A stretch of 64,000 nucleotides of DNA, taken from assembly GCF_018780565.1 (NCBI RefSeq), contig NZ_JADMJN010000003.1, forward strand, positions 62,001 to 126,000, written 5' to 3'. Numbering within the stretch: the first letter of the stretch is position 1; every line of letters begins with the position of its first letter. Below the pieces are notes generated by a model. The model saw only the letters and a program-made list of their open reading frames with translations. It was not told where the DNA came from and searched no databases. This document shows positions 7,099 through 16,523 of this stretch, one piece after another. The position numbers and the translations under genes were made by a program. This DNA is from Rhodoferax sp. (GTDB lineage Bacteria; Pseudomonadota; Gammaproteobacteria; Burkholderiales; Burkholderiaceae_C).

Positions 7099-8673
7099 AT
7101 GGATGAGCTGATTGGCCAAATAACTACCGTTGTCCGTGGCATGTGGAAGCATCGCTGGGTGGGCCTGATGGTGGCGTGGGTGGTTACCGTCATCGGTGCG
7201 GTAGTGGTGCTTGCAGTGCCTGACAAGTACGAGGCCACTGCCCGTATTTTTGTTGACACCCAGTCGATCTTGAAGCCCTTGATGTCTGGCTTGGCCGTGC
7301 AGCCCAACGTTGAGCAGCAAGTCGTAATGCTGAGTCGCACCCTTATCAGTCGCCCCAATGTTGAGAAGCTGATCCGTATGGCTGATCTGGATTTGGGCAG
7401 CAAATCCAAGGAAGCGCAAGAGGCGCTGATTGAGCGACTTACCAAGACGCTTGAAATCAAGAATGTCGGCCGCGACAATTTGTACGTATTGTCATTTCGT
7501 GATCCAAGCCCTGAGAAAGCGAAAAAGGTAATCCAGTCACTGGTCTCCATCTTTGTTGAATCCAGCTTGGGTGACTCGCGCAAGGATTCCGACACAGCCA
7601 AAAAATTCATTGATGAACAGATCAAGACCTATGTGGCCAAGCTTGAAGAAGCCGAAACGCGTTTGAAAGAATTCAAGGTTCGCAACATCGAGCTTCAAAC
7701 AGCCGATGGCAAGGACATGGCCGGGCAGCTTGGCGCCGTGAGTGCGCAGCTCAGTCAGGCCCGGCTGGAGTTGCGCGAAGCGGAGAACGCGCGCGATGCA
7801 GCCAAGCGGCAACTGGATGCGGAGAAATCACAAAATGCCAATGTGACGTCACGCAGTCTTTTGCAGGAGTCGGCATTGTCGATTTCCACGCCTGAAATCG
7901 ATAGCCGGATTGACGCGCAAAAACGCAATCTCGACAGCTTGCTGCAGCGGTTTACCGAGCAGCATCCTGATGTTGCCAGTGCCCGACGTCTGATCAAGGA
8001 GTTGGAGGATCTCAAACGCAAAGAAGTGGCCGAGTTGCGCAAGACTGCAATGGCCAATCCGGCCGCTGCGTCATCCAATAGTTTGGCGTATCAGGAGCTC
8101 AATCGCATGTTGGCCACTTCGGAAGTGCAGGTGGCATCACTTCGCGCCCGGGTGGGTGAATACGAGGCACGTTTCAATCGAGCGCGTGAGCTAATGAAAG
8201 TCGCACCCCAGATCGAAGCCGAATTTGCCCAGTTGAATCGTGACTACGACATCAACAAGAAGAACTACAACGATCTCGTTGCACGTCGAGAGTCGGCATC
8301 ATTGTCTGGCGATCTGGAAAGCGCTGCGGGCGTCGCAGATTTTCGTTTGATCGACCCACCAAGGGCTTCTGCTAATCCTGTGGCGCCTAACCGCCTGTTG
8401 CTCATGCCTTTGGCTTTGATTGTTGCCCTGGGTGCCGGGTTGATGGTCACCTTCATCCTCAGCCAGGTGCGCGCCGTTTTCTACGATGCCCGCGCCATGA
8501 GCGAGGGACTTGGCTTGCCTCTGCTTGGTGTAGTCACTTTGGTCATGGGTGATGGTGCAACGCTGCGTAGAAAGACTGAATTGAAAAAGTTCCTGGGTGC
8601 TACAGCGGGTTTGCTGCTTGTATTCGTTGCGGGGATGATCGCTTTGTCCCTGCTCTCAGGGCGCGCAGGATGA
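7099..8673 (+). CDS. XrtA-system chain-length determinant (Wzz-like)
   Basis: A 524-residue inner-membrane protein with an N-terminal membrane segment (about 19-40, MVAWVVTVIGAVVVLAV), a Wzz domain, a long coiled-coil periplasmic region (about 170-420, with LEEAETRLKEFKVRN) and C-terminal membrane helices (about 430-455 and 500-520). Its match is to the exosortase-associated chain-length family. It controls polymer length together with the kinase gene that follows after 7 bases. No kinase domain is fused, so regulation acts in trans. Confidence 0.92.
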   Translation: MDELIGQITTVVRGMWKHRWVGLMVAWVVTVIGAVVVLAVPDKYEATARIFVDTQSILKPLMSGLAVQPNVEQQVVMLSRTLISRPNVEKLIRMADLDLGSKSKEAQEALIERLTKTLEIKNVGRDNLYVLSFRDPSPEKAKKVIQSLVSIFVESSLGDSRKDSDTAKKFIDEQIKTYVAKLEEAETRLKEFKVRNIELQTADGKDMAGQLGAVSAQLSQARLELREAENARDAAKRQLDAEKSQNANVTSRSLLQESALSISTPEIDSRIDAQKRNLDSLLQRFTEQHPDVASARRLIKELEDLKRKEVAELRKTAMANPAAASSNSLAYQELNRMLATSEVQVASLRARVGEYEARFNRARELMKVAPQIEAEFAQLNRDYDINKKNYNDLVARRESASLSGDLESAAGVADFRLIDPPRASANPVAPNRLLLMPLALIVALGAGLMVTFILSQVRAVFYDARAMSEGLGLPLLGVVTLVMGDGATLRRKTELKKFLGATAGLLLVFVAGMIALSLLSGRAG

Positions 8674-8680
8674 ATCAAAT

Positions 8681-9583
8681 ATGAGTAGCCTGATCGAACA
8701 AGCCGCCAAACGCCTGGAGCAGCTTCGCCAGGCCGGTGCCGATGTGCCTGTCGCATCACCGGTTGCGCCCCCTCCTATTGCCAAGCAGCTGCCTGTGCCA
8801 GATGTACAGATAGCCTCGCCTGCATCCTTGTCCCGTCGGATTGAGATCGATCTGGATGCCCTGTCACAGGCCGGTATTGTCAGTCCCAATGCGCCGCGAT
8901 CCCAAATTGCAGATCAGTTCAAGGTGATCAAGCGACCATTGATCAAAAATGCCATGGGCAAAGGTGCATCGGTCATTCCGAATGGCAACTTGATCATGGT
9001 GACCAGTGCTTTGCCAGGCGAAGGCAAAAGTTTCACTGCCATTAATTTGGCCTTGAGCATCGCCATGGAGTTGGACAATACAGTCATGTTGGTAGACGCC
9101 GATGTTGCACGACCATCGGTCATGAATGTACTGGGTCTTGAGACGGGGCCGGGGCTGATGGACCTGGTGGTTGATGAGTCTGTCGAATTGTCAAGCGTGC
9201 TGCTAAAGACCAATATTGACAAGTTGACTATTCTGCCAAGCGGTACGCCACATGCGCGGGCCACCGAGCTATTGGCAAGCGATGCCATGATTCGACTGCT
9301 GGACGATATGGCCAAGCGCTATCCAGATCGAATTATTGTTTTTGATTCTCCCCCGCTACTTCTTACTACCGAGGCCCGGGTGCTCGCATCCCACATGGGG
9401 CAAATTGTGGTGGTCGTGCGAGCGGGCCAAACCTTGCAGTCTGATGTGAAACTTGCGTTGTCCACCATTGAGGCGTGCCCAATCAAGTTGATGCTGCTGA
9501 ATCAGGTTACCAGTTTGTTCAAAGGCCGTGCCGGATACGGTTATGGATATGGTTATGGGCACGGGTATGAGCAGCAAGAATAG
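8681..9583 (+). CDS. XrtA-associated tyrosine autokinase (BY-kinase)
   Basis: A 300-residue cytoplasmic BY-kinase. Walker A SALPGEGKS lies at 109-117, Walker A' VMLVDADVARPS near 134, Walker B IIVFDSPPLLL near 219. The C-terminus is a Tyr cluster with alternating Tyr/Gly (GYGYGYGYGHGYEQQE), the autophosphorylation tail, encoded by a short tandem DNA repeat at about 9534-9570. The phosphatase at 5716 is its likely antagonist. The start of the next gene overlaps its 3' end. Confidence 0.94.
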   Translation: MSSLIEQAAKRLEQLRQAGADVPVASPVAPPPIAKQLPVPDVQIASPASLSRRIEIDLDALSQAGIVSPNAPRSQIADQFKVIKRPLIKNAMGKGASVIPNGNLIMVTSALPGEGKSFTAINLALSIAMELDNTVMLVDADVARPSVMNVLGLETGPGLMDLVVDESVELSSVLLKTNIDKLTILPSGTPHARATELLASDAMIRLLDDMAKRYPDRIIVFDSPPLLLTTEARVLASHMGQIVVVVRAGQTLQSDVKLALSTIEACPIKLMLLNQVTSLFKGRAGYGYGYGYGHGYEQQE

Positions 9584-11090
9584 CCTGCTGTTCGCCATGT
9601 CGGTCGCTGTGGCGGCTGGCGCGCATGCGCAGGAATCTGGCGCAGGGGCGGGGGTAAAACGTACGGTGACGCTGGTGCCGCGGGTTTCTGTTTCTGAAAC
9701 CCTGACCGACAACGTGCGATTGAGCAGCACTGGCAAGCAGTCGGAGCAAATCACTGAAATCAGCCCCGGCATTCGGCTCAGCATTGAGAGTGCTCGGCTC
9801 AAAACTTTTTTTGACTATTCGCTGAGTGAGGTTGTTTACGCCCAGAACTCGTCACCTGGACGCTCCCAAAATGCGTTGAATACTTTTGGTACTTTTGAGG
9901 CTGTCGATAATTGGGCATTCCTTGATTTCAGCGGTTCGATTTCGCAGCAGGCGATCTCGGCATTTGGTACGCAGTCCATCGGCAGCACATCGATTAATTC
10001 GAACAAAACCGAGGTCTCCAACTACCGGCTGTCGCCCTATCTGCGAGGCCGTGTTGGCAGTCTGGCTAATTACGAGGCGCGTCTCAGTCGTACTTTGACG
10101 CAGAGTGATTCGGCGGCCGGTTCGGGTGTTGCGACGACCGATGGTTCCGTCAAGTTCAGTGGCGGTAGCGGCTTCAGGAGTCTTGGTTGGTCGGCAGACC
10201 TGAGTCAGCAGCGTGTGGACTACAGCGCAGGGCGGCCCACGGAGGTGGATCAGGTAAATCTTGGTTTGTCTTACGCTTTGACGTCTCAATTGAATGTCTT
10301 CGCAAGTGCTGGACGCGAGTCGAACAACTACACCAGCATTGACAAGAAAGCCTATGACACGAGTAGCGTGGGTTTGACTTGGACACCTTCGGAAATGACC
10401 AAGTTGTCTGCGTCCCAGAGTCACCGGTCCTTTGGGGATGGGTTTGCGCTGAGCCTTGAACATCGGACGGCGCGCACTGTTTGGCGATTCTCGGATTCGA
10501 AAGATGCTTCTGCAACGCCAAGCCAAGCGGGTATCGCCAGTTTGGGGACTGTCTACGACCTGCTGTACAGCCAGTTTGCATCGCTGCAGCCCAATCCCGT
10601 TTTGCGGGCGCAGTTGGTGAATACCTATTTGCAGGCCAACAATATCAGTCCTACTGCGACCGTGGTAACCAGTTCGCTGACTTCGGCTGTGTCTTTGCAA
10701 CGTCGGCAGGATTTGTCATTTGTATTGCTGGGTGTGCGTGACACGGTCACGTTCATTGCGACGCGTAACGAGAGCACCCGGCTCGACACCGTGTCGGTGG
10801 GTATTGATGACTTTTCGAGTTCATCTGTCGTGCGTCAAAATGGTTTCAATGTCAATTACGCGCATCGGCTGACCCCTGACTACTCTTTAGGTGTTCTTTT
10901 GTCCCGCCAGAATACCTCCGGGGTTTTGAGCACACAGGACTCCCGCCTTCAGTCTCTCAATGTCAGCGTCTCGGGCAAGGTCGGCAAGCAATCCTCCGCG
11001 ACCTTGAGCGCGCGACGGGTTGTTTCTTCGGGGATTACTTCGTCCTATGGCGAAACCGCCGTCACCGGCAATTTGAATGTGCAGTTCTGA
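9567..11090 (+). CDS. XrtA-system outer-membrane beta-barrel protein
   Basis: A 507-residue protein. I place the start at ATG 9567 (MSSKNSLLFAMSVAVAAGAHAQ), which gives a clean signal peptide; the frame is open further upstream to 9528, but that part lies inside the kinase tail. After the signal the sequence has alternating amphipathic strands with repeated aromatic/Ser/Thr patterns (SVSETLTDNVRLS, NYEARLSRTLTQSD, LNVSVSGKVGKQSSATLSARR), consistent with a large barrel of the exosortase-associated family, probably part of the export route. Strong positional support from flanking XrtA genes. Confidence 0.88.
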   Translation: MSSKNSLLFAMSVAVAAGAHAQESGAGAGVKRTVTLVPRVSVSETLTDNVRLSSTGKQSEQITEISPGIRLSIESARLKTFFDYSLSEVVYAQNSSPGRSQNALNTFGTFEAVDNWAFLDFSGSISQQAISAFGTQSIGSTSINSNKTEVSNYRLSPYLRGRVGSLANYEARLSRTLTQSDSAAGSGVATTDGSVKFSGGSGFRSLGWSADLSQQRVDYSAGRPTEVDQVNLGLSYALTSQLNVFASAGRESNNYTSIDKKAYDTSSVGLTWTPSEMTKLSASQSHRSFGDGFALSLEHRTARTVWRFSDSKDASATPSQAGIASLGTVYDLLYSQFASLQPNPVLRAQLVNTYLQANNISPTATVVTSSLTSAVSLQRRQDLSFVLLGVRDTVTFIATRNESTRLDTVSVGIDDFSSSSVVRQNGFNVNYAHRLTPDYSLGVLLSRQNTSGVLSTQDSRLQSLNVSVSGKVGKQSSATLSARRVVSSGITSSYGETAVTGNLNVQF

Positions 11091-11093
11091 TCC

Positions 11094-12200
11094 ATGTACG
11101 AAGCTTTTTACGGCTTAAGCAGCAAGCCTTTCCAGCTCAACCCCGATCCCAGTTTTTATTTCGGTAGCAAGCAGCACCGTCGGGCCAAAGCTTATCTTGA
11201 GTACGGCGTGCAAAGGAATGAGGGCTTTATCGTCATCACGGGTGAGGTTGGCGCGGGCAAGACCACTATTGTGCGTGGTTTGCTTGCCAGTCTCGACCCC
11301 GATAAGGTCGTTGCCGCCAATCTGGTCACCACGCAACTCGACGCAGAAGACACCTTGCGCATGGTTGGTGCAGCCTTTGGTGTTCGGGTTAAAGATATCT
11401 CAAAAGCAGATGTGTTGATGGCCCTGGAGGCCTTTCTGGTCAATCAGACCAGCCAGGGCAAGCGGTGCCTGCTGGTGGTTGACGAAGCCCAAAACCTCAC
11501 TCCGCGGGCAGTGGAAGAGCTTCGCATGTTGTCGAATTTTCAGTTTGGTCAGCAAGCCCTGTTGCAGACCTTTTTGGTGGGGCAGCCCGAGTTTCGCACC
11601 ATCCTGCAAAGTCCCTCCATGCAGCAACTCAGGCAGCGAGTCACTGCAACCTGCCACATTGGGCCACTGGATCTGGGCGAAACCCAAGGTTATATTGAGC
11701 ATCGATTGAAGTGTGCCGGTGCAGCGGGTCGCCCCACCTTTGACGCCGCCGCCTTTGAGGCCATCTTCAAGGCCTCTGGCGGAATTCCGCGCCGGGTCAA
11801 CCTTATCTGCGATCGTTTGTTGCTGCTGGGTTTTCTGGGAAGCAAAGATGCCTTTGGTCTGGAAGATGTCAATGAAGTCGTGAGTGAAATACACGAAGAA
11901 TCTGCGGTCCCCGCCAGCAAAGCACAGGCTGATCGGTCTGACTGGGACGACTCCGGAATACAGGACTTGCGAGCCACGACTGCGCTCGACATTGACCTGG
12001 CCAAATTGCATATCAAACCCGGTCTTGCTGGCGCCATTTCGAGTCAAATTGACGGCTTGGAGGCTGAGCAATACGATGGGCGCCTGCGGCGTCTTGAACG
12101 AAGCGTGTTGCGGCTGGAGCGCATCAATCTGGAGATTCTTGTCATGCTCCAAAAACTGGTTACGGCTGTCTCCAAGCCTGCCCCGGAGAACAATCAATGA
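11094..12200 (+). CDS. XrtA-associated AAA ATPase (ExeA/GspA-like)
   Basis: A 368-residue protein with the ExeA-like start MYEAFYGLSSKPFQLNPDPSF, Walker A GEVGAGKTT at 50-58 and Walker B LLVVDEAQNL near 127. The C-terminal 100 residues are variable and end in a Leu/Arg/Glu-rich helix that may form a coiled coil. The family is a fixed member of XrtA loci, probably acting on assembly of the envelope export apparatus; the precise role is not established. The stop overlaps wecB (ATGA). Confidence 0.9.
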   Translation: MYEAFYGLSSKPFQLNPDPSFYFGSKQHRRAKAYLEYGVQRNEGFIVITGEVGAGKTTIVRGLLASLDPDKVVAANLVTTQLDAEDTLRMVGAAFGVRVKDISKADVLMALEAFLVNQTSQGKRCLLVVDEAQNLTPRAVEELRMLSNFQFGQQALLQTFLVGQPEFRTILQSPSMQQLRQRVTATCHIGPLDLGETQGYIEHRLKCAGAAGRPTFDAAAFEAIFKASGGIPRRVNLICDRLLLLGFLGSKDAFGLEDVNEVVSEIHEESAVPASKAQADRSDWDDSGIQDLRATTALDIDLAKLHIKPGLAGAISSQIDGLEAEQYDGRLRRLERSVLRLERINLEILVMLQKLVTAVSKPAPENNQ

Positions 12201-13363
12201 GTACGTTGGGTCCGGTGATTTGTGTCGTAGGCGCTCGTCCCAATTTCATGAAAATGGCCCCCATTTTGCGGGCGATGGCGGCACACAGCCCGCCTATTCC
12301 CGTGCTGCTGGTACATACGGGCCAGCACTATGACAAGGACATGAGCGATCGCCTGTTTGAGGATCTTCGCTTGCCTCGGCCGGATGTCAACCTCGAAGTC
12401 GGCTCCGGCACGCATGCTATTCAAACCGCTGAGGTGATGCGCAGATTTGAGCCCATCGTGGATGCGCACAAACCATCCTGCGTGGCCGTGGTCGGTGATG
12501 TCAATTCCACGCTTGCCTGCTCTTTGGTGGCGGTCAAAAAAGGGATTCCGGTTGTGCACATTGAGGCCGGTCTTCGCAGTTACGACCGTGCAATGCCCGA
12601 AGAAATCAACCGCATTCTCACGGATCAGATTTCGGATCGGCTTTACACCACCGAGCGCACGGCTGAAGAGAATTTGCGTTTGGAGGGGATCCCGTCCGAC
12701 CGGGTTTGTTTCGCGGGAAACGTGATGATCGACTCCGTGGTTTTTGGTCGCGCCAATGCCCGTAGCGCCAAAGAGACCTTGGCAGCCTGCAACGCGAATC
12801 CTGCAGTGTTGAATCATCCTTTGGGATATGGCGTTGTGACCTTGCACCGGCCTTCCAATGTGGACCATGCTGAAACCCTGCGCGATCTGCTAGGGGGCCT
12901 TGGCGACGTTGCTTCCAGTTTGCCTTTGATCTTTGCGCTCCATCCACGAACCCGTGGCAATATCGAGCGTTTTGGTTTGATGGGCATGATCAATCCTGAT
13001 TGCATGGTTTTTTTGCCACCGCAGGGCTATCTTGAAATGTTGGGGCTCATGGCCGGTGCGACCGTGGTTTTGACCGATTCTGGTGGCCTGCAAGAAGAGA
13101 CCACTGCGCTAGGGGTCCCGTGTTTGACGCTGAGAGAAAACACAGAGCGGCCCATCACGGTGGAGCAGGGCACCAACATTCTGGTGGGGCGCGATCGCAC
13201 TGCCATTTTGACCGGGGTGCAAGAAATTCTGGCTGGACGGGGCAAGCGTGGTCGAGTCCCTGAGTATTGGGACGGCCACGCCGCCGAACGTATCGCTTCA
13301 GATTTGTACCAATGGCTGATGGGTAAGCAAGCCAGTCAGGCTTTGCCGTTGGAAGTCAAATAG
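12197..13363 (+). CDS. wecB: UDP-N-acetylglucosamine 2-epimerase (non-hydrolysing)
   Basis: A 388-residue GT-B fold enzyme interconverting UDP-GlcNAc and UDP-ManNAc. Motifs: GARPNFMKMAPI at the N-terminus, HTGQHYD, VHIEAGLRS, the HR motif in VTLHRPSNVD, and LTDSGGLQEE. With the UDP-sugar dehydrogenase at 18172 it could supply UDP-ManNAcA as a polysaccharide building block. Translationally coupled to the preceding ATPase. Confidence 0.95.
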   Translation: MSTLGPVICVVGARPNFMKMAPILRAMAAHSPPIPVLLVHTGQHYDKDMSDRLFEDLRLPRPDVNLEVGSGTHAIQTAEVMRRFEPIVDAHKPSCVAVVGDVNSTLACSLVAVKKGIPVVHIEAGLRSYDRAMPEEINRILTDQISDRLYTTERTAEENLRLEGIPSDRVCFAGNVMIDSVVFGRANARSAKETLAACNANPAVLNHPLGYGVVTLHRPSNVDHAETLRDLLGGLGDVASSLPLIFALHPRTRGNIERFGLMGMINPDCMVFLPPQGYLEMLGLMAGATVVLTDSGGLQEETTALGVPCLTLRENTERPITVEQGTNILVGRDRTAILTGVQEILAGRGKRGRVPEYWDGHAAERIASDLYQWLMGKQASQALPLEVK

Positions 13364-13371
13364 CGCGTGGT

Positions 13372-14232
13372 ATGTTGACCCCTATTACCAATGCGCTGAC
13401 GATTGATGTTGAAGACTATTTTCAAGTCTCCGCATTTGCGCCCCACATTGCCCGTTCCGAATGGAATAGTCGCGAATGCCGCGTTGAGCGGAACATCAAC
13501 CGCATTCTGGAAATCCTGGCCAACCATGACACCAAAGCAACCTTCTTTACGCTTGGTTGGATTGCAGAACGCTACCCGCAATTGATTCGCCAAATTGTCC
13601 AGCAAGGACATGAGCTGGCCAGCCACGGCTATGGCCATGAGCGTGCCAGCGACCAGACGGAAGATGCGTTCTATTCCGACATTCATCTGGCCAAGGTTCT
13701 GCTGGAGGATTTGTCAGACACGGAGGTCAAAGGCTACCGCGCACCCAGTTTTTCCATTGGTTCCGACAACCTTTGGGCGTTTGATTGCCTGGCGAGAGCC
13801 GGTTACCGTTACAGCTCAAGCATTTACCCCATTCAGCATGACCACTATGGCATGCCGGATTCCCCTCGGTTTGCCTACGAAGTGCGGCCAACCCTGATGG
13901 AAGTGCCGATCACCACACTGCGCATGTTCGGTCGAAATTTTCCTTCCAGTGGTGGGGGCTATTTCAGATTGTTGCCTTATGCACTTTCGCGGTGGATGCT
14001 CAATCGGGTGAACGCGCAGGACAGAGAGTCCGGTGTGTTTTATTTCCACCCATGGGAGATCGACACTGAGCAGCCGCGCATCGAAGGCATTGGCGCAAAA
14101 ACCCGTTTTCGGCATTACGTGAACATCTCCCGCATGGACGGTCGTTTGAACCAACTGCTGAGCGATTTCAACTGGGGCCGTATGGACCAGATTTTTCTGG
14201 ACCGTTTTACCAAACATGTTGCAGTCGTCTGA
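13372..14232 (+). CDS. XrtA-system polysaccharide deacetylase (NodB family)
   Basis: A 286-residue NodB-homology deacetylase. The metal and catalytic motifs are LTIDVEDYFQV at the start, HELASHGYGHERA and GYRAPSFSIG. The C-terminal FYFHPWEIDTEQPR block is characteristic of the exosortase-associated subfamily. No signal peptide is seen, so it may act in the cytoplasm or on a lipid-linked intermediate. It overlaps the FemAB gene by 17 bases. Confidence 0.92.
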   Translation: MLTPITNALTIDVEDYFQVSAFAPHIARSEWNSRECRVERNINRILEILANHDTKATFFTLGWIAERYPQLIRQIVQQGHELASHGYGHERASDQTEDAFYSDIHLAKVLLEDLSDTEVKGYRAPSFSIGSDNLWAFDCLARAGYRYSSSIYPIQHDHYGMPDSPRFAYEVRPTLMEVPITTLRMFGRNFPSSGGGYFRLLPYALSRWMLNRVNAQDRESGVFYFHPWEIDTEQPRIEGIGAKTRFRHYVNISRMDGRLNQLLSDFNWGRMDQIFLDRFTKHVAVV

Positions 14233-15277
14233 GAACTTATCGCTGACTGTCAAACGACTGCAAGTCCAAGACCTCGCAACCGCTACGCGATGGGATGAGT
14301 TCGTACTGGCCTGCCCGGAAGCTACTTTTTTTCACCGCGCAGGCTGGCAAAACATTGTTCGCGATGTGTTTCGCCACGACACCTATTTCTTGTATGCCGA
14401 ATCAAACGGGCAAATTCAGGGTGTGTTGCCGCTGGGTCACGTCAACAGCTGGCTCTTCGGCAATGCGCTGACTGGTTTGCCTTTTGCAGTGTACGGCGGC
14501 GTTGCGGCGACAAGTGCTGAGGCTGCCGATGCTCTGGAGCATGAAGCCCAGCAACTTGCTCGCGAGCTCGGCGTGGCACATCTTGAGCTGCGCAATGTCA
14601 ACCGGCGTCATGCCGACTGGCCGACTCAGGATCTGTACGTAACTTTCCGAAAGGAAATTCTGGCGGACGAAGAGGCCAATATGCTTGCCATTCCGCGCAA
14701 GCAGCGCGCCATGGTTCGCAAAGGTATCAAGAATGGGCTGGTCAGCGAAATTGACACCACGGTTGACCGATTCTTCGCCCTGTTTGCCGACAATGTTCAC
14801 CGTCACGGAACACCGGCCATGCCCAAGAAATATTTCAAAGCATTGCAACGCGAGTTCGGTGCGGACTGTGAAGTGCTCACCGTCACTTCATCCGATGGCC
14901 GTCCGCTGAGCAGTGTGCTCAGTTTTTATTTTCGTGACGAAGTCTTGCCCTATTACGCCGGGGATGACGAACGCGCACGCGATCTTGCTGCCAATGACTT
15001 CAAATACTGGGAGCTCATGCGCCGTGCATGTGCCCGCGGTCTGAAGGTGTTTGACTATGGTCGCAGCAAGCAGGGCACGGGTCCCTATGCGTTCAAGAAA
15101 AACTGGGGCTTTGAGCCCACGCCGCTGCACTATGAGTATTGCCTTTACAAGCGTGACGCCATTCCGCAAAACAACCCGAACAATGCCAAGTACAAACTCA
15201 TGATCAGCACATGGCGCCGGATGCCCCTTGGCCTGGCTAACTGGCTGGGTCCTTTTGTTGTACGCAACCTCGGCTAA
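14216..15277 (+). CDS. FemAB-family XrtA-associated GNAT-like protein
   Basis: A 353-residue protein with two GNAT-like halves. Recognisable blocks are FFHRAGWQNIVRDVF, GVLPLGHVNSWLFGNALTGLPFAVYGGV and the C-terminal DYGRSKQGTGPYAFKKNWGFEP that marks the exosortase-associated FemAB group. FemAB enzymes transfer aminoacyl groups from aminoacyl-tRNA; here the acceptor is unknown, possibly the polysaccharide or a PEP-CTERM protein. Family known, reaction inferred. Confidence 0.88.
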   Translation: MLQSSENLSLTVKRLQVQDLATATRWDEFVLACPEATFFHRAGWQNIVRDVFRHDTYFLYAESNGQIQGVLPLGHVNSWLFGNALTGLPFAVYGGVAATSAEAADALEHEAQQLARELGVAHLELRNVNRRHADWPTQDLYVTFRKEILADEEANMLAIPRKQRAMVRKGIKNGLVSEIDTTVDRFFALFADNVHRHGTPAMPKKYFKALQREFGADCEVLTVTSSDGRPLSSVLSFYFRDEVLPYYAGDDERARDLAANDFKYWELMRRACARGLKVFDYGRSKQGTGPYAFKKNWGFEPTPLHYEYCLYKRDAIPQNNPNNAKYKLMISTWRRMPLGLANWLGPFVVRNLG

Positions 15278-15285
15278 GCGGCTAT

Positions 15286-16503
15286 ATGGGCAACCTGCTT
15301 TACCTGGTGCATCGCCTGCCCTATCCACCCAACAAGGGCGATAAGGTGCGCTCGTACCATTTGCTGAAACATTTGGTCCAACGGCATCGGGTGTTTCTGG
15401 GCACGTTCGTCGATGATCCCGCCGATGAGGCCTTCGTGGATACGGTGCGAGAAATATGCCCTGATGTTCATGTTGCCCGACTTCATCCGCGCATGGCCAA
15501 AGTGCGCAGCTTGGTTGGCCTGCTGACCCATGAGGCCCTCGGTCTGCGCTACTACAAGAATGCAGGCTTGCAGGCTTGGGTCAACGAGACGCTGCTCAAT
15601 CATCAGATCGACGGCGTGGTCATTTTTTCCTCTGTGATGGCGCAGTATCTCGACAAGACACCTGGCAATAACACGCATCCTGTGCTGGTCGACTTTGTGG
15701 ATGTCGATTCGGCCAAATGGGCGCAATACGCTTCAAATCACAAATGGCCCCTATCATGGCTTTATGGACGTGAGGGTGAGCGATTGTTGGCCTATGAGCG
15801 TGCTGTGGCCGCGCGTGCGAAGCACTCGTTTTTCGTCACTGAGAATGAGGCCAACTTGTTCCTTGGCAAGGCGCCTGAATGTGCTGGCAAGGTTGATGCG
15901 CTAAGCAACGGTGTTGACTCGGATTATTTTTCTCCAGATCCAACACGGGCATCGCCATTTGCAGGCGATGATGCCGTGCCCGGCCAAATCTCGTTGGTCT
16001 TTACGGGGGCAATGGATTACTGGCCCAATATCGATGCTGCCATTTGGTTTGCGAATGACATCCTGCCCGCGTTACGCATTGAATGGCCGCAACTACGGTT
16101 TTATATTGTGGGGCGCAGTCCTCCGCCCTCTGTTGCGGCCCTGGCTTGCGATGCTGTGGTCGTCACCGGCACGGTGCCGGATGTCCGTCCCTACTTGCAG
16201 CATGCGGCAGTGGTCGTGGCGCCCTTGCGTATCGCACGTGGCATTCAGAACAAAATTCTGGAGGCCATGGCCATGTCGCGGCCCGTGGTGGCGTCAAAGT
16301 CATGTGTGGAAGCGATCAATGCCCGCGATGGCGAAGACCTTGTGGCTGCGACCGATGAAAAAGATTTTGTTCGTGAGATTGATGCTTTGCTTAAGTCATC
16401 TGCGCGGGCGAGCGCCATTGGGCAAGCTGGCAGGGTGCAAGTCGTCAAGAGCTACAGTTGGGCCGCCCACTTGGCCGGTATTGATCGCTATCTGGCGCCT
16501 TAA
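15286..16503 (+). CDS. XrtA-system family-4-like glycosyltransferase
   Basis: A 405-residue GT-B glycosyltransferase. The N-terminus LVHRLPYPPNKGDKVRSYHLLKHL is the signature of the exosortase-associated TIGR03087 group; the donor domain has LSNGVDSDYFSP, VFTGAMDYWPN and RGIQNKILEAMAMSRPVVAS. It adds a sugar to the lipid-linked repeat unit on the cytoplasmic face. The donor sugar cannot be read from sequence. Immediately upstream of xrtA, the usual position. Confidence 0.92.
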   Translation: MGNLLYLVHRLPYPPNKGDKVRSYHLLKHLVQRHRVFLGTFVDDPADEAFVDTVREICPDVHVARLHPRMAKVRSLVGLLTHEALGLRYYKNAGLQAWVNETLLNHQIDGVVIFSSVMAQYLDKTPGNNTHPVLVDFVDVDSAKWAQYASNHKWPLSWLYGREGERLLAYERAVAARAKHSFFVTENEANLFLGKAPECAGKVDALSNGVDSDYFSPDPTRASPFAGDDAVPGQISLVFTGAMDYWPNIDAAIWFANDILPALRIEWPQLRFYIVGRSPPPSVAALACDAVVVTGTVPDVRPYLQHAAVVVAPLRIARGIQNKILEAMAMSRPVVASKSCVEAINARDGEDLVAATDEKDFVREIDALLKSSARASAIGQAGRVQVVKSYSWAAHLAGIDRYLAP

Positions 16504-16523
16504 CTGCTCGTACGGGACAACGC

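Noticed and set aside
9534..9570. Short tandem repeat of GGTTATGGATAT type
   Set aside because: It encodes the Tyr/Gly tail of the autokinase and is explained by the protein; not an independent repeat element.
9852..10700. Long minus-strand open frame of 282 codons
   Set aside because: It lies opposite the barrel gene, is rich in Arg/Thr/His without domains, and fits a shadow frame.
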